Positions 22,057 through 33,289 of a DNA stretch of 64,000 bases are shown here, in pieces. Under the pieces are notes generated by a model. It did not search any database. It had not been told where the DNA came from and was given only the letters and a program-made list of their open reading frames with translations. Source of the DNA: Hypericum androsaemum (Eukaryota > Streptophyta > Magnoliopsida > Malpighiales > Hypericaceae); the NCBI GenBank assembly GCA_963995505.1, contig OZ023190.1:5164516-5228515 (forward strand), in the 5' to 3' direction. The stretch's first letter is position 1; every line of letters begins with the position of its first letter. A program made the position numbers and the translations under genes.

Positions 22057-25000
22057 CTACTGAGATTCTTTTGATTTGCTTAAAATCTTTACATTCGAAG
22101 TTCCTCTTGCGGCACCAAAGCTAAGACCATTCGGGTGTCTGGAATTCGCAGGTAAGACCTTATTACCCCGGTGAGACTGAGCCATGGGAGTGACAGCCAC
22201 AGAAGGCAAAAATGATGAATAAGGAGCTGATGTGGCAGCAGCGGCAGCAACTTTGGCAACAGCTGCGGTAGCAGCTATCTTTGCTTGAGCTCCTTCACGA
22301 AGTTGAATGTACTCTCCCTCAATCAAAAACAACTGCAATTGGAACTTCTAAATCAGTCTTGGAATTAAAAGCACCATGAACGCATATGAATGTGCATAAA
22401 AAATGAACCCACGAAAAAAGGAGATACCTCTGGGTAACTGGTGATGAAGTCATCAAGTTTTCCATACTTCTTCTTGTAATCATGCCAATGCAAAGGCGCC
22501 AACATCTTGCCAAGCCGATTTGGTAGCTGCCATACATACAAAAAAGAAGAGAATTCCTTCGTAACTGCTGAGTCCAGATCAACTTATTGTAAAATGTGGA
22601 ACAATAAATTTTTTGCAGGCCCACAAACCGTTGAATTAATGCGGATTCTTCCACCAGATGGAATTGTGCGGACAATGCAAGCCAACAGAGCCCTTTCATC
22701 AAGAAAAGAAATCTCGGCAGATTTTGTTGCTGTCACTTTGCCAGGCTGACCACTTGTAACAAATGTTTCAGTCACAACCTTATCAACACCGTTGTTGATG
22801 GATGTGTCATTGAGATTGGCTAAATGGATAGATGTCTCCGACAAGGATGCACTTGCAGTACTCATATCTTCTTCAGCCAAACCCTGGTTATCCACTATCT
22901 CATTACTCAAGTTCAAAATATTTTGATCCTACACAATTCAAACCAAGAAACTCAAATGGGCACCTAAATAACGGAGTTTCAGTAGATTAAGCAAAGAATG
23001 AGACCCGTGAGCAAATTTGGAGCAATAAAAACAGACCTTTGTTTCACTGTACTGCTGAAGAGAGTTCAAATTTAAGCATGCGGTAAACTGGGAAGAAATT
23101 TGTTGCATTCCATGATCCACAGACTGGGCAGCTAAGGAACTTTGAGCAACTGACTCAATGCCCTGCATTAGTTGCAGACACTGTAATTATGTCTGCAATA
23201 AAAGGATAGATATTGATTCCAACTACAACAAGAGCACCTTGAGTTCACACCTCTTGTTCATCAACAGATGATGCTGCCACAGGATCCGGCTCTGGACCAT
23301 GGTTTACATGAACATTAGTATAGTCCGCATTGAAAGCATGACCATTAGCAGATATTTCATACTCATACTTCCCATCTGATCTCGTAATATTTTCATCTGT
23401 TTGGGAAGCTTCAAGTTGAGTAGAAAACTGTGCATTCTCAGATATGCCCTGAGAGAAAGAAGGGAACAGGAACACGTGAGGCCAAACAATAATGTTCATG
23501 TAAAGAGAGGAGTACCTAAGCGCAGCAAAATTGACGGTGAGCAATGAACCTGTTGGCTTTGCCACTGTGGAACAGATGACATTGGCATTGAGTGATAATT
23601 CCCAACATGAGATTGAGACATTCCGTGCTGATGCAGAATAAATGGATGCATGGCTGTTACCTGTCCAGGCGGAAGGTAGGTAGGCATACCAATCAAAGAT
23701 GAAGGAGGAATTGGAACAGCAGCAATATGGTTTGCCTGATGAAGAAAATAACACAACATAAAAAGTTATTGCAAGTAAAGAACATATGGCAAGCAATAAT
23801 AACCACCTATTGCGCTGTACTTAAAACCGGAATTTTAAATCCCTAAAAAAAAACCAGAATTTTAAACATGAAGGATTATTTCTTCCAAACAGCTGACAGC
23901 ATTATCTTCAGAGTTACTACTCAAGCAGCAGATGAACATCAAGGTTATCCTATCCAGATGATGGAGGGATAGCCTTCTTTTCTAGTCAGTCATAAAATAG
24001 TGCATCTCACCGTCAACGATGTAATAAGAACAGTCATCAATGAGCAAAATTTTGCTACACTGTGCATGCAACCTAAGCCTCATGATTGATAGTACAACCT
24101 CAAAAATAATAAGTTCTACCTGGCCTGGTGCATTATCAGCTGGTGCAACTGATGAGTTATCTGCCAATATATTTAAAATAGCCCCATTATTAGCAGTCGA
24201 TGCTCTAGTTCCGTTTAAGTCCTGTGGATGTCCATTGCTGTGAACAAAGTTTGGAACATCTTTCTTGTTTGTTCGGGGCACACGTGCGTCTTCAGAATAA
24301 GTACCACTCCTTTCTCTTGCATCAGCTAGCTCAAGTTGCAGTTGTTGAATGGTATGTAAATGAAGTCTTTCCATCTCAACAAACTGCCATAAAAAAGCCA
24401 GCAAGCAAGGAAACAACAGAAAGCTTAAAGTTAGATTGTTATAAACTTCATGCCATTGTTCTTTGCACTAGCACCTCCAATAGTTATGCCTTATAGCTGA
24501 TATCTCGATTTAAATAAAAATGATAGAAAAGATACCACAGTTATAGGCCTCAAAGGATAGCAAAAGAAAATGAATTATTCATCCATTTTCAAGATTTGAT
24601 TGTAGAAGAGAGGTGCATTATACTTGCTTCATTCTGGTGCATAAGAAATACATGTACAAAAGGCACATCCTTGTACTTATACAGTTATACTAGAGTATTA
24701 ATCACGAGGCAGAAAAGGGACTTAAGAAAAAATCCACCTGTCTTTGACAACCAAGCCAGAGCTGATTATATTGTTCTGTGCGTTCTCTCAGTTCAGCTTG
24801 TAATGAGTGGTTTGTAGTAGACTGCAAGGCATCCACCTCCTGAGCACGGGAAAACCAAGCCTTCAACTGCTCATCCTTCAAGAATATGGTCTCCTGAGTA
24901 GTTCTGTGCTGAAATGAAGAGTAGTCTTAGTCTTAAAACACAAGGACCTCGTTTGTTATCCTTCCACTGATCAACAAAGTGATCGCTCAAAATATAGTGA

Positions 25001-26432
25001 AAGTAGTGGGTTAAACTACAGTTAGTAGAAACCCACCACTAGAAAGGAATTGAAAATAACTGACCTGTTCTTGCAATTCTAGAATCTGCCTTTCCTTCTC
25101 TTGCAAATGTTCCTGAAGATCTCGTATCTGCTGTATATGTTGTGCTCTCTCAGCTTCAGAATGATCACGCTCTCTTCTGCAGAAAGAAGAAATCCATCTC
25201 AATCTCATACACAGTCAAGATGGCCATAGACTTATAAGCTATGGCAAACTAAAAGTGAAATGAAAAAAAAAAAGGAGAGGGTTAAGTTCCATGCCTGAAT
25301 GTTGCCAGTTCTTTGTTTTGTTCTCTGAGAAGGTCTTCTTTAGCCCAAGCCTACAAGAACGAGGCAGTAAACAATATCTAAGATTGTCTAAAAAATATGC
25401 CTTTTACCAAACATAACATAGAGATTAGAGATTAGAGATAAACAAACCGCTTCATTGTCTAACTTAATGGCACGCAGTTCTCTTTCCTTCTCTTCCATTC
25501 TTCTTTCCAAATCATCTACGGCTTGTTCCTTTGCAAAGAGTTGCTCCTGAAAAATCAGAAACAAAAATAAAAAACAATAAGCCTGTACCATACGGGTATT
25601 AGAAGTTCACGAAGGTGAGACCTTGAAACAGCAGCTTCAAGCAGTAAACCATCCAAGAGGATGCTGACAACTTCATTAGCAGGATCAATCAATCAGGTCA
25701 TACATTTTCCTCTAGTAAATTACAAACGCAGAACACAACACAACGGTTTCAATGCAAAGAACACAATATCAAACGTCCCTACCTGAAGCTTTCCAGCAAC
25801 ATCTGCGCGATCTTTCATTTGAGCATCAAACGTGTTCTGCATCTCCACAATCTCAGCCCTTGCAATCATTTGGGCTCTAAGTTCAATTTCCATCAGTAGC
25901 AGCTCCTGTCTTTGACTAGAAACAGCCTGAATGCGTTGCTGCACCATGTCATTGTCCAAGCTCCCATCCACATTGATCGAACAGAAATCTACATCCACCG
26001 GCTCCCTTCCATGCTGCACCTTAATGAAACACATCGAAAATCAACTTCACCGCATAAAAACTCCTCAAACCGCACATCATCCGCAATGTACCTCATATAT
26101 TGTTCTCTCATCCAGTCGTCCCATCTTAGACCGGTCCATCTCCTGCATTGCGATGTACAGAAATAATTAATAAAAAACAATCACCCCACTCAACGCCACT
26201 AAACGAAATATTCCGAAAACCCTAATCTGCCAGCTCAACAACCAGAAACTCGCCCATATTAGGGTTCAAAAATTACAACCTCGTCCCCGGCGTTTTGAAC
26301 GGAATGGTCGGGGTGGTGGTGAGGGTGATACTCTGAGACGACGCGCCACTCCTTCCGAGAGGCAGCCATCGGAAGGGAGCTCCCTCCGCCGCGCGTGGCA
26401 GCGGCACTTCCCGTCTGCGCCGCCGCCTCCAT
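22057..26432 (-). CDS. Long coiled-coil protein, 14 exons (about 773 aa)
   Basis: Exons (minus): 26432-26280, 26142-26092, 26013-25783, 25546-25448, 25350-25295, 25176-25065, 24908-24738, 24383-24120, 23735-23550, 23448-23251, 23162-23037, 22928-22629, 22526-22428, 22332-22057. They total 2322 bp, fully in frame. The N-terminus is acidic/His-rich (SEYHPHHHPDHS). Residues about 70-350 are heptad-rich coiled coil (EKERELRAIKL, LQEKERQILELQEQ). The middle is Gln/Pro/Ser-rich and probably disordered (residues about 370-590). The conserved C-terminal part carries DERALLACIVRTIPSGGRIR, LPNRLGKMLAPLHWHDYKKK, YGKLDDFITSYPELFLIEGE and an Ala-rich tail. The C-terminal module resembles a plant domain of unknown function (I believe DUF7725, reported near FRIGIDA-interacting proteins) with a winged-helix/LOTUS-like look. 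Function unknown. One intron appears to be GC-AG. Confidence 0.85.
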
Positions 26433-26750
26433 CACTACTCGTCTTTCCTAAGCTTCTCCCCCCTTCGATTCCCTCTCTTCTTCCTCCTCTGTCCTAGACT
26501 AAACCAGAAACCCTAGGGCTAGGGCGAACCAGAAATTGGCGACGGAACAGAAACGACGCCGCGCGTGAGTGAGATAACAAAACCGCGGAGCGCAGCGGAA
26601 TCGCTTTTTTTTTTCTTTCTTTTTCCTTCGTGATAATGGAGGGTTTTTGGAAGGGGGTGAACAGTGCAAATTAATAGATATATTTATATATTAATTAATC
26701 CAAGACCCATAAAAACGAAGCGAAATGGAAAAATATTTGACGAGAGTGAG
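26433..26750 (-). promoter_or_regulatory. Putative promoter / 5' UTR of the coiled-coil gene
   Basis: CT-rich, GC-richer stretch (26433-26600) directly upstream of the start codon, containing AAACCCTAG-type words on the minus strand (telo-box-like, common in broadly expressed plant genes), then an AT-rich stretch. No TATA box is obvious. Confidence 0.4.
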
Positions 26751-27035
26751 AAAATATTACTCACAGTTCTCTGATTTATATTTTTATTACTCACAGGTCC
26801 CTGACTTTCGGAAATAGTGTATGAGGTCCCTCCCTGCTTTTTAAGAAAATATTGGTCAGAGATCCCTAGTCACCGGATCAGAGATTTTCTCCGGAAATTT
26901 TTAAGTAGATCGATCCAGTAAATAGGAACCTCAGACCAATATTTTAAAAAAAAGTAGAGACCTCATATACTATTTTTAAAAACTAAAGACCTGTAAGTAA
27001 TAAAATTATAAACCAGGGACCTTAGTATAATTTAC
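26751..27035. mobile_element. Foldback MITE (about 285 bp)
   Basis: Two inverted arms of about 135 bp. The left reads ATTACTCACAGTTCTCTGATT, then GTGTATGAGGTCCC and AAAATATTGGTCAGAG. The right holds the inverse, including CTCAGACCAATATTTTA and GACCTCATATACTATTTTTA and ending GACCTTAGTATAATTT. It sits about 320 bp upstream of the coiled-coil gene's start codon. End points are approximate. Confidence 0.65.
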
Positions 27036-27041
27036 CCATTT

Positions 27042-28370
27042 ATCTATGGGCTCCCTCCCGAATTTATCTATTGTTCTTTTTTGTTTTTAACACGTGTTAT
27101 CCGTGCCGATTGATACAATTTCCAACCTTGAGACTTTTGATAAATGACATTTTTTCTAATAAATATTTTAAATTGCGCTCCCAAATTTTGTTAATTAAGT
27201 TAAGACATTAGTTGATATAAGTGTTCATTAATTTATATATAATTTTGGTATGGTTGGTCGTGCCTTGCTTTTATGGGTTTTTCGGCCTTGCTGTGTGGTC
27301 CTTTTATGGTCAACTTTTGGGTATGTGTAGACTTGATTAATGTTCGAATTCGAATTAATTCGAATTCAACAAAATTTTGAAGTGTATTTGATTCGTCTAA
27401 TGACGAATTTGAACACGGATTATGAACCATCGAATTCGAAATGTATTTGAATTAATTCATCTTAGGATTAGGGTAAGGATTATGCCTTAGGGTTATGGTT
27501 GGAGTTTATACTGCCATAATTTAAAGTTGTGTAGATTATATTAAAAATTACGTTATAAGCATAATTTCTTATTTGCATTATTTGTTACCAATATTTAAAC
27601 ATAATTTTTAATATCAGCTTTTCAGCTAGTAACTTTTTTTTAACATTGTCAAATTATCTAATAATGAATTTTCTGAGATGCATATATTGGACATCAGTGT
27701 CACCTCCCGAGTTGCATATATAGGACATTACTATCTCGTTTGCTCTAATTGATGATATAATAAAATATTAATGTGACTAATAATATGATTAATAGTACGA
27801 CTAATATAGCTAATTTGTAAATTTTGAGAGAGAACTTGTAGAGATCAAATTATTAATAGAAAGAAGTAAAAAATTAAGATGAGATTGAGTAAATTTTGAA
27901 GAATGAAATGAGGTATTTATAGGATTTAATAGCTATTTTTTTTACATATTACGGGTGAATTCAACTCAAATCAAATTTGCCAGTTCGACAAATTTTAGAA
28001 TTTTTTAACCAGATTCAATTAGTCTCTCAACAAATTCGGATCATATTTTTGATGAAACAATATTTTGACGAATCAAATTACGAATCAGATTCTAACAATG
28101 GTCATGTCTAAGTGTGTAGTCTCCTAATGGGTTTGGGTAACGTAACACAGAACTTTCACAATAATTTATTTTCAGAGTTGATTATCGTCGGATCATATTT
28201 TAAATATGCAACAGACACAAGTAAGTAAAGAGAAATTATCTATGGGCTCCCTGCCGGTTTATATAGTTTTGGTTTGGTCGGTCCTTTCTAGTTTATGGGC
28301 TTTTGAGCCTCGAGTGGTTTTTTAGGGTCAAATTTTGGGCCTGTGGTCTCCTAATGGGTTTGAATAAGCC
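27042..28370. repeat. Local duplication broken up by insertions
   Basis: A segment reading ATCTATGGGCTCCCT ... AATTTTGGTATGGTTGGTCG ... TCTCCTAATGGGTTTG occurs intact at about 28229-28375 (roughly 150 bp). The same phrases occur scattered in order at 27045-27065, 27238-27328 and 28118-28140. The left copy has therefore been opened by two insertions, of about 175 bp and about 780 bp. Confidence 0.55.
27329..28109. mobile_element. TIR element inserted in the left duplication copy
   Basis: Comparison with the uninterrupted copy near 28370 brackets the insertion. Left end AGACTTGATTAATGTTCGAA; right end, read inward, AGACATGACCATTGTTAGAA: imperfect terminal inverted repeats. The flanks TGTGT/GTGTGT are too degenerate to fix the target-duplication length. 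The interior is AT-rich with TTCGAATTCGAATT-type palindromes near the left end and TTCAACTCAAATC-type words near the right. No protein. Confidence 0.5.
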
Positions 28371-28400
28371 CAACAATATAAAGCAAAGTCCTCGCCCATC

Positions 28401-28943
28401 TAGAGGTGATCATGGTTCCACTTAAACTTGAGAACCGAAAGTTCTAGAACCAGCGGTTCTAATAACTGTATTTGAAATCGTTGGCAAGGTTTTAAGAACC
28501 ATTTTGAAACCTTGTTAGAAGGTTTCGGTTATGGTTTGTAATTTTTTGGTACTGCGACCGTCGGTTCTAGTTCTGGAATCATAGTCGGATATTCTGAACT
28601 ATTGTTTTTTCTAATTTTTTTAAATAAATACAATTATACTTCAAAATATTATAAATATTTCATTCCACTCTTAAAAAATTACTCCATTCATTCTCAATTT
28701 TTTTAATCTCTACTAATTAATTGTTCTCTATAAGTATTCTCTCTTCATAAAAGTCGTTGACAATTTAATTTGATTACATTAAGTTGAGAAAAAAAATTTA
28801 GTTTATTCTTCCCCAAAAAAAGTGTAACCGTGTAACCGGCGGTTCCGAGAACCGTCCAAAAATCTTATTTCAAGGTTCCAAACATAATTCTACTTTTTCG
28901 AAACCTTGTAACCGGAGATTTCAGAACCATTGTCATCGTTTTA
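28401..28943. mobile_element. Old hAT-like repeat rich in GGTTCY words
   Basis: The left end TAGAGGTGATCATGGTTCC and the right end, read inward, TAAAACGATGACAATGGTTC, are degenerate inverted repeats of the plant TAGGGGTGANCA-GGTTC type. AACCGGCGGTTC/GAACCG words fill both subterminal regions and the centre is AT-rich. No target duplication survives. Confidence 0.4.
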
Positions 28944-29005
28944 GTTCTATGATGGTACATAAGATAATTTTTGGACAGAAACTTGGCATACCATATTTGA
29001 TAGAA

Positions 29006-30417
29006 GGAAAAATTATGCTCAGATTCTTGTAGTTTGGCGTCCCTCCCTCTAGGGTCCCTACATTTCTTAAATCGTTTCTGACGTCCCCGAAGTTTGATTT
29101 TATCAACTCTCGGGTCCCTGACGGCTCTTTTTTCATTTTTGGTCATGAAAATGACCAAAATACCCTTAAATAAAAAATAAGAAAATTACCTTCTTCAACC
29201 TTTGAATACGTTGATGAACACCAAGAATACCATATCTAAAAATCAACCAAAAAGAACAGAATTCATTAACCAGAAAACCTAACAACCCAGAAACTTAATT
29301 TAAAATCCAATTCATTAACCAAGAACACAACTATTCAATCCCTGCAACAATAATCCAATTCATTAACCAGCCACAATCCAATTCTAATCAACAAGAAGAT
29401 GCGAGAATACGAGGGAGAGGCCACGGTGGTACTTCCTAGCTCGGTCATGGTTCTTTCCCGTAAAATCATGACCTCTGCGAGGAGAAGGAGTCGCGCTATC
29501 ATCAAGAGCCCGCGCCATCGTCAAGAGCTCTCCACCTTTGAGATCCCCCTCCTCAAGAGTCGTGCCATCGTCAACAGCCCGTGCTGTCGTCAACAGCCCG
29601 CACCATCGTTAAGAGCCCGTGCCGTCGTCGAGGCGCATCTCTGGAAGAAGGAGAACTACCACGACCTCTGCGAGGAGGTGAAACGTGAGGCCGCCTGTGC
29701 CAAGGGGGACATCGAGGCCCTCAATGAGGCGCTGGAGGAGAGCAGGGTCAAGAGGCGGCACCCACGAGTGCTTCCTCACCTGTACGAAGTGTGAGACGGC
29801 GTCGTGTCGAAGTGGAGCAGGAAAGGGCAGAGGTACCTCCCCGAGACGGCGTCGTGTTGTTCGTCGAGCAGGGAGGGAGATCGTGGCCATGGCCATCGTC
29901 GAGAGAGGGAGAGCTTCGTCTTCTCCAAAAGGGGTTTTTTTTGTAATTGGGCTTCGTCTTCATCTTCGTCGTCATCGTCGAGTGAAATCCTTTAATGGGT
30001 TTTTTTCTGTGTTTGTCTTAGATTTCCTTGTTGCGAGTTGGAAGAGATTTTTTTGGAAAGGAAGTTGGAAAGGATTTGATGTTAGAGAAGACGAAGGAAA
30101 TTAAAATGAAAAAAATCTATTTTATTAGTTTGTTGTTGGTGGATGTAATTTGTTGTTTGGGAATTCTATTCTTTTTTGGTTGATTTTTAGATATGGTGTT
30201 CTTGGTGTTCATCAACGTATTCAAAGGTTGAAGAAGGTAATTTTTTAATTTTTTGTTTAAGGATATTTTGGTCATTTTTATGACCAAAAATGAAAAAAAG
30301 AGCCGTCAGGGACCTGAGAGTTGATAAAACCAAACTTCGGGGACGTCAAGAACGATTTCAGAAATGTAGGGACCCCAGAGAGAGACGCCAAACTACAAAG
30401 ACCTGAGCATAATTTTT
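29006..30417. mobile_element. Pack-MULE carrying a THO-complex subunit 7 fragment
   Basis: A 1412-bp element. Inverted arms of about 260 bp run 29006-29270 and 30160-30417, with landmarks AAAAATTATGCTCAG, TTGTAGTTTGGCGTC, CCAAAATACCCTTAAA and ATACGTTGATGAACACCAAG. The perfect 9-bp repeat TTGATAGAA (28997-29005, 30418-30426) is the Mutator-type duplication. The interior is strikingly GC-rich against the AT-rich arms and contains host gene sequence (29525-29761). No transposase. Arms diverge by only a few percent by eye, so it is not ancient. Confidence 0.88.
29525..29761 (+). pseudogene. Captured THO complex subunit 7 (THOC7) gene fragment
   Basis: Lies in the open frame 29399-29794. It reads ELSTFEIPLLKSRAIV, then after a repetitive insert RARAVVEAHLWKKENYHDL, then CEEVKREAACAKGDIEALNE and ALEESRVKRRH. 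This follows the plant THOC7 pattern (S-FDLPLLKSRAVVEAN, then KENF-EL, then DIEDLKKQLEESK--R-HKEECE). THOC7 is a coiled-coil subunit of the THO/TREX mRNA-export complex. The copy covers only the N-terminal helix region, stops before the conserved ECEA segment, and is padded by about 20-bp tandem units built on GTCAACAGCCCGTGCCGTC. It encodes no usable THOC7. Transcription or a chimeric peptide is possible but unproven. Confidence 0.75.
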
Positions 30418-30426
30418 TTGATAGAA

Positions 30427-31130
30427 TCATGGGTTCCGGTTGTCTATAATTTGGCAAGTTCGGCGTTGTACTCAAAATTCAGTGCAATTCTTTATTTAGC
30501 ATATGTAACTGTTGAGCGCGATATCTTAAAGATGATTAGAAAGTTGGATTTATAGTTGGTTGTTTGTCCGAAATCCAAATGACAAAAAAAATTGTTTTGA
30601 CTTATTTCCATTTTGAAAGGGGTAATATTATGGAAGATTGCTAACCAATCTATTTTTGAGTGTTCAATATGCAAATTAAGTTTGTGTTATGTTTTGAAGT
30701 TTTTTTTTGAGAATTGTTTTGAAGTTACAATTAATATATTATGACTAAGAATTTTTTTTCGGAACACTGAAATTCTAGATGCCATTATCAAGTTACCGGA
30801 ATTTTTGCCTTAATATCATATTTATCTAATAACGACAAATACTGTAAATATACACGAAGTTGAAATATTTTTGTAGTTAATGAGAGAATTCAGAAACACA
30901 AATGTCTACTATTCACATGATGACAAGTCTTAGAATTGTAAATCCATTAAGGTTAAGAATGCAATCAAATAATATAACCATGAATTACGATTTCAATATT
31001 TTGATGATTGACAGTCAACTTATTGTTATACTTATGAAATACGTTATCATTGTTTTATTTCATTATTGTTATATATATTATGATTTGGGATAATTATCCT
31101 AAAATTCATGATATTTGAATAAATTCTTTT
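30427..31130. other. Intergenic DNA, no gene seen
   Basis: AT-rich spacer between two MULE-like elements. No protein resemblance or terminal repeats recognised. Confidence 0.5.
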
Positions 31131-32232
31131 TTAGTCCCTACTATTTTTAATAACATTTTTCGATTCTTCTAATTTAAAATAATAGATTTTTTGATTTTTT
31201 CTCACATCAACAATCAACATAATTATTTTAATGACTATTTTACCCTTCCAAAAATGACAAAAGAAAAAATCTCCCCCCTATCTCATACTTCGTCGTCTTC
31301 ATCTATCCCCTTTCTTCATCGATTCAAGAAAGAAGACAGAAGACTAAAATCACAATCTATCTAATTGAACAAACATCTTCTATTAAAATAGCCATTCCGC
31401 AATCAATCAAACGACCACAATTAAGGATCCTTCAAAAACCATTAACGCAATTAATCAAATCTACACCAATTTCAAAAGAATTAAAAACGAAAGAACCCTA
31501 ATTATAATTAACTTATTTAATCGTAAGGACGCCAGTCCAAAAAGATGGTTGAACGAAGAAGATGGTCTTCCCTTCGTCTTCCTCAACGAAGTGCCCGGCC
31601 GTCCTTCTTCCCGACGAAGTCCCCGGTCCTCCTCTTTCGCCTGGGGGCCATGGGTGTTCGTCGATCTGGGTTTCTTTCACGATATGGGTTTCTCGCTATG
31701 GCTCCGCCCAACCGTCACCGCTGCCGTCCCCAAAGAGTAGCAATTCTCTCCGGCTCTTGCGATTAATTTTAATTGATTTAGGTGGTTTGGGATTCTTCGT
31801 CGTTGTTCTTACTTTTAAGATTTAGCTTGAGAGAGAGGGAGGTCTTAGACGGAGGTCTTCGACAAAGGTCTTCAACAACCGAGGATTGAAGATGCAAGCG
31901 AGTATCGATGTGATTATTAAGACTATTGAAGTTTTTAATTGAAATTGAAGCTATTAATTGAAGACGTTTAGAATAATCATTTAGGTTGGATGTGGTTTTA
32001 ATTAAAGTTGAATTTTTTAATTTTCTGTTTAGTTTTTTTGGTGTGAAAAGAGGTTGTGAAAGTCTCAAGGTTGAAGAAGAAGAGGTGAGCCTTTTTTTTT
32101 TGTCTTTTTGTCAATTTTTGAAAAGGTATAAGAGTTATTAAAAAAATTATGTTGACCGTTGACGTGGACATCTTATCATTTATTATCTATGTAATTAATT
32201 TTACGACCATGAGGACCGTAGAAAACCCAAAC
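31131..32232. mobile_element. MULE-like long-TIR relic
   Basis: The left segment ATCAACATAATTATTTTAAT, ATGACTATTTTACCCTTCC and AAAAATGACAAAAG (about 31208-31266) is mirrored on the right at about 32085-32170. Weaker similarity extends outward to about 31131 and 32232, giving arms of about 140 bp. The interior at 31540-31760 is GC-rich (TTCCTCAACGAAGTGCCCGG and so on) and may be captured DNA, but I cannot name a source. No target duplication found; ends are approximate. Confidence 0.5.
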
Positions 32233-33289
32233 CACCGGACTGTCTCCCTGGAAAAAAGACCACATGCCATACAAGTTGGCAACGACCGGAGTTTCTAATA
32301 GCATGTAAATACAAAAGGAAGCAGCTTAAGTTAAACACGAGTGACACAGTAGACAGCTATGAAATGCTTATTGGGGGATGTTGCCGAAGACATGGACGAC
32401 ATGGTTATGGTTTTGGGCTTTTGGCTAATGGAGTAACAGTTAATCGAGCCACTGAATCGGCGATGAGACCGAGGCAGGCCAGAGCCCACAACTTCCAATT
32501 GCTCACCCCTCCTCTTTTACTTTTACTCTGCTTATATTAACAGATCATTTTTCGGTTTATACCGGTTATCATCCGATATTCATTAGAATAATTAATACAA
32601 ATTTGAGCAGAAATTAAAAAAAAAAACAAAATTCTCCAAACATATATTTAATATAATTAAAATTTTAAAACTAGAACTCGAAACTTTTTTTTGAAGTTAG
32701 AACAGCTCTACCAAAATCAATACGAAAACTAAAAAATTTACGTATTTCTTACATCACTTAATATATAAGTACTTATTTATTTTTTTCTCAAACGTAGTAT
32801 CGACATTAATTTATCAAAGATTTCAGAACTATTATGCGTAGCTTGGGCAAGAGAGAGAAACAACCTTTAGCCATGATACCATCACTAATATTAACCAAAA
32901 ATAAAATTGTTTGAGTTTAATAAAAAATTAGATAGAAGTATTACAAAATTAATAATATTAAATATTTATTAAAATAATTTATTATCTAACTCGAACATAA
33001 ATTTATCGATACGGCCTTAGAAAAGGCCTTGATTGCCATAAATGTGAACAGTTGTACCATGTTGCACTTTATTACTACTCCTCCTCCCCCAACTTTCAAA
33101 TTTATATCCCCCGACCTCAACAACGCCTCACCAAAACCCAACTAATCACTCTTTCTCTCTCTAGAAATATACCACACTCTTTCTCTCTCTAGAACGCTTC
33201 CTTCTTTCCTTCTTCTCAATTCCCCCGCCACTTCCGAGACAAAGCGAATCGGACTCGGATCCTCTGAGTTTGACCCGATCGTAACCGCC
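32233..33289 (+). promoter_or_regulatory. Upstream region and 5' UTR of the CRK gene
   Basis: 32233-33000 is AT-rich with no gene. Closer to the start codon, TTTATATCC near 33100 is a possible TATA element. A CT-rich leader follows (33140-33200) in which the word CACTCTTTCTCTCTCTAGA occurs twice, about 28 bp apart. Pyrimidine-rich 5' leaders are typical of plant genes. Confidence 0.4.
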
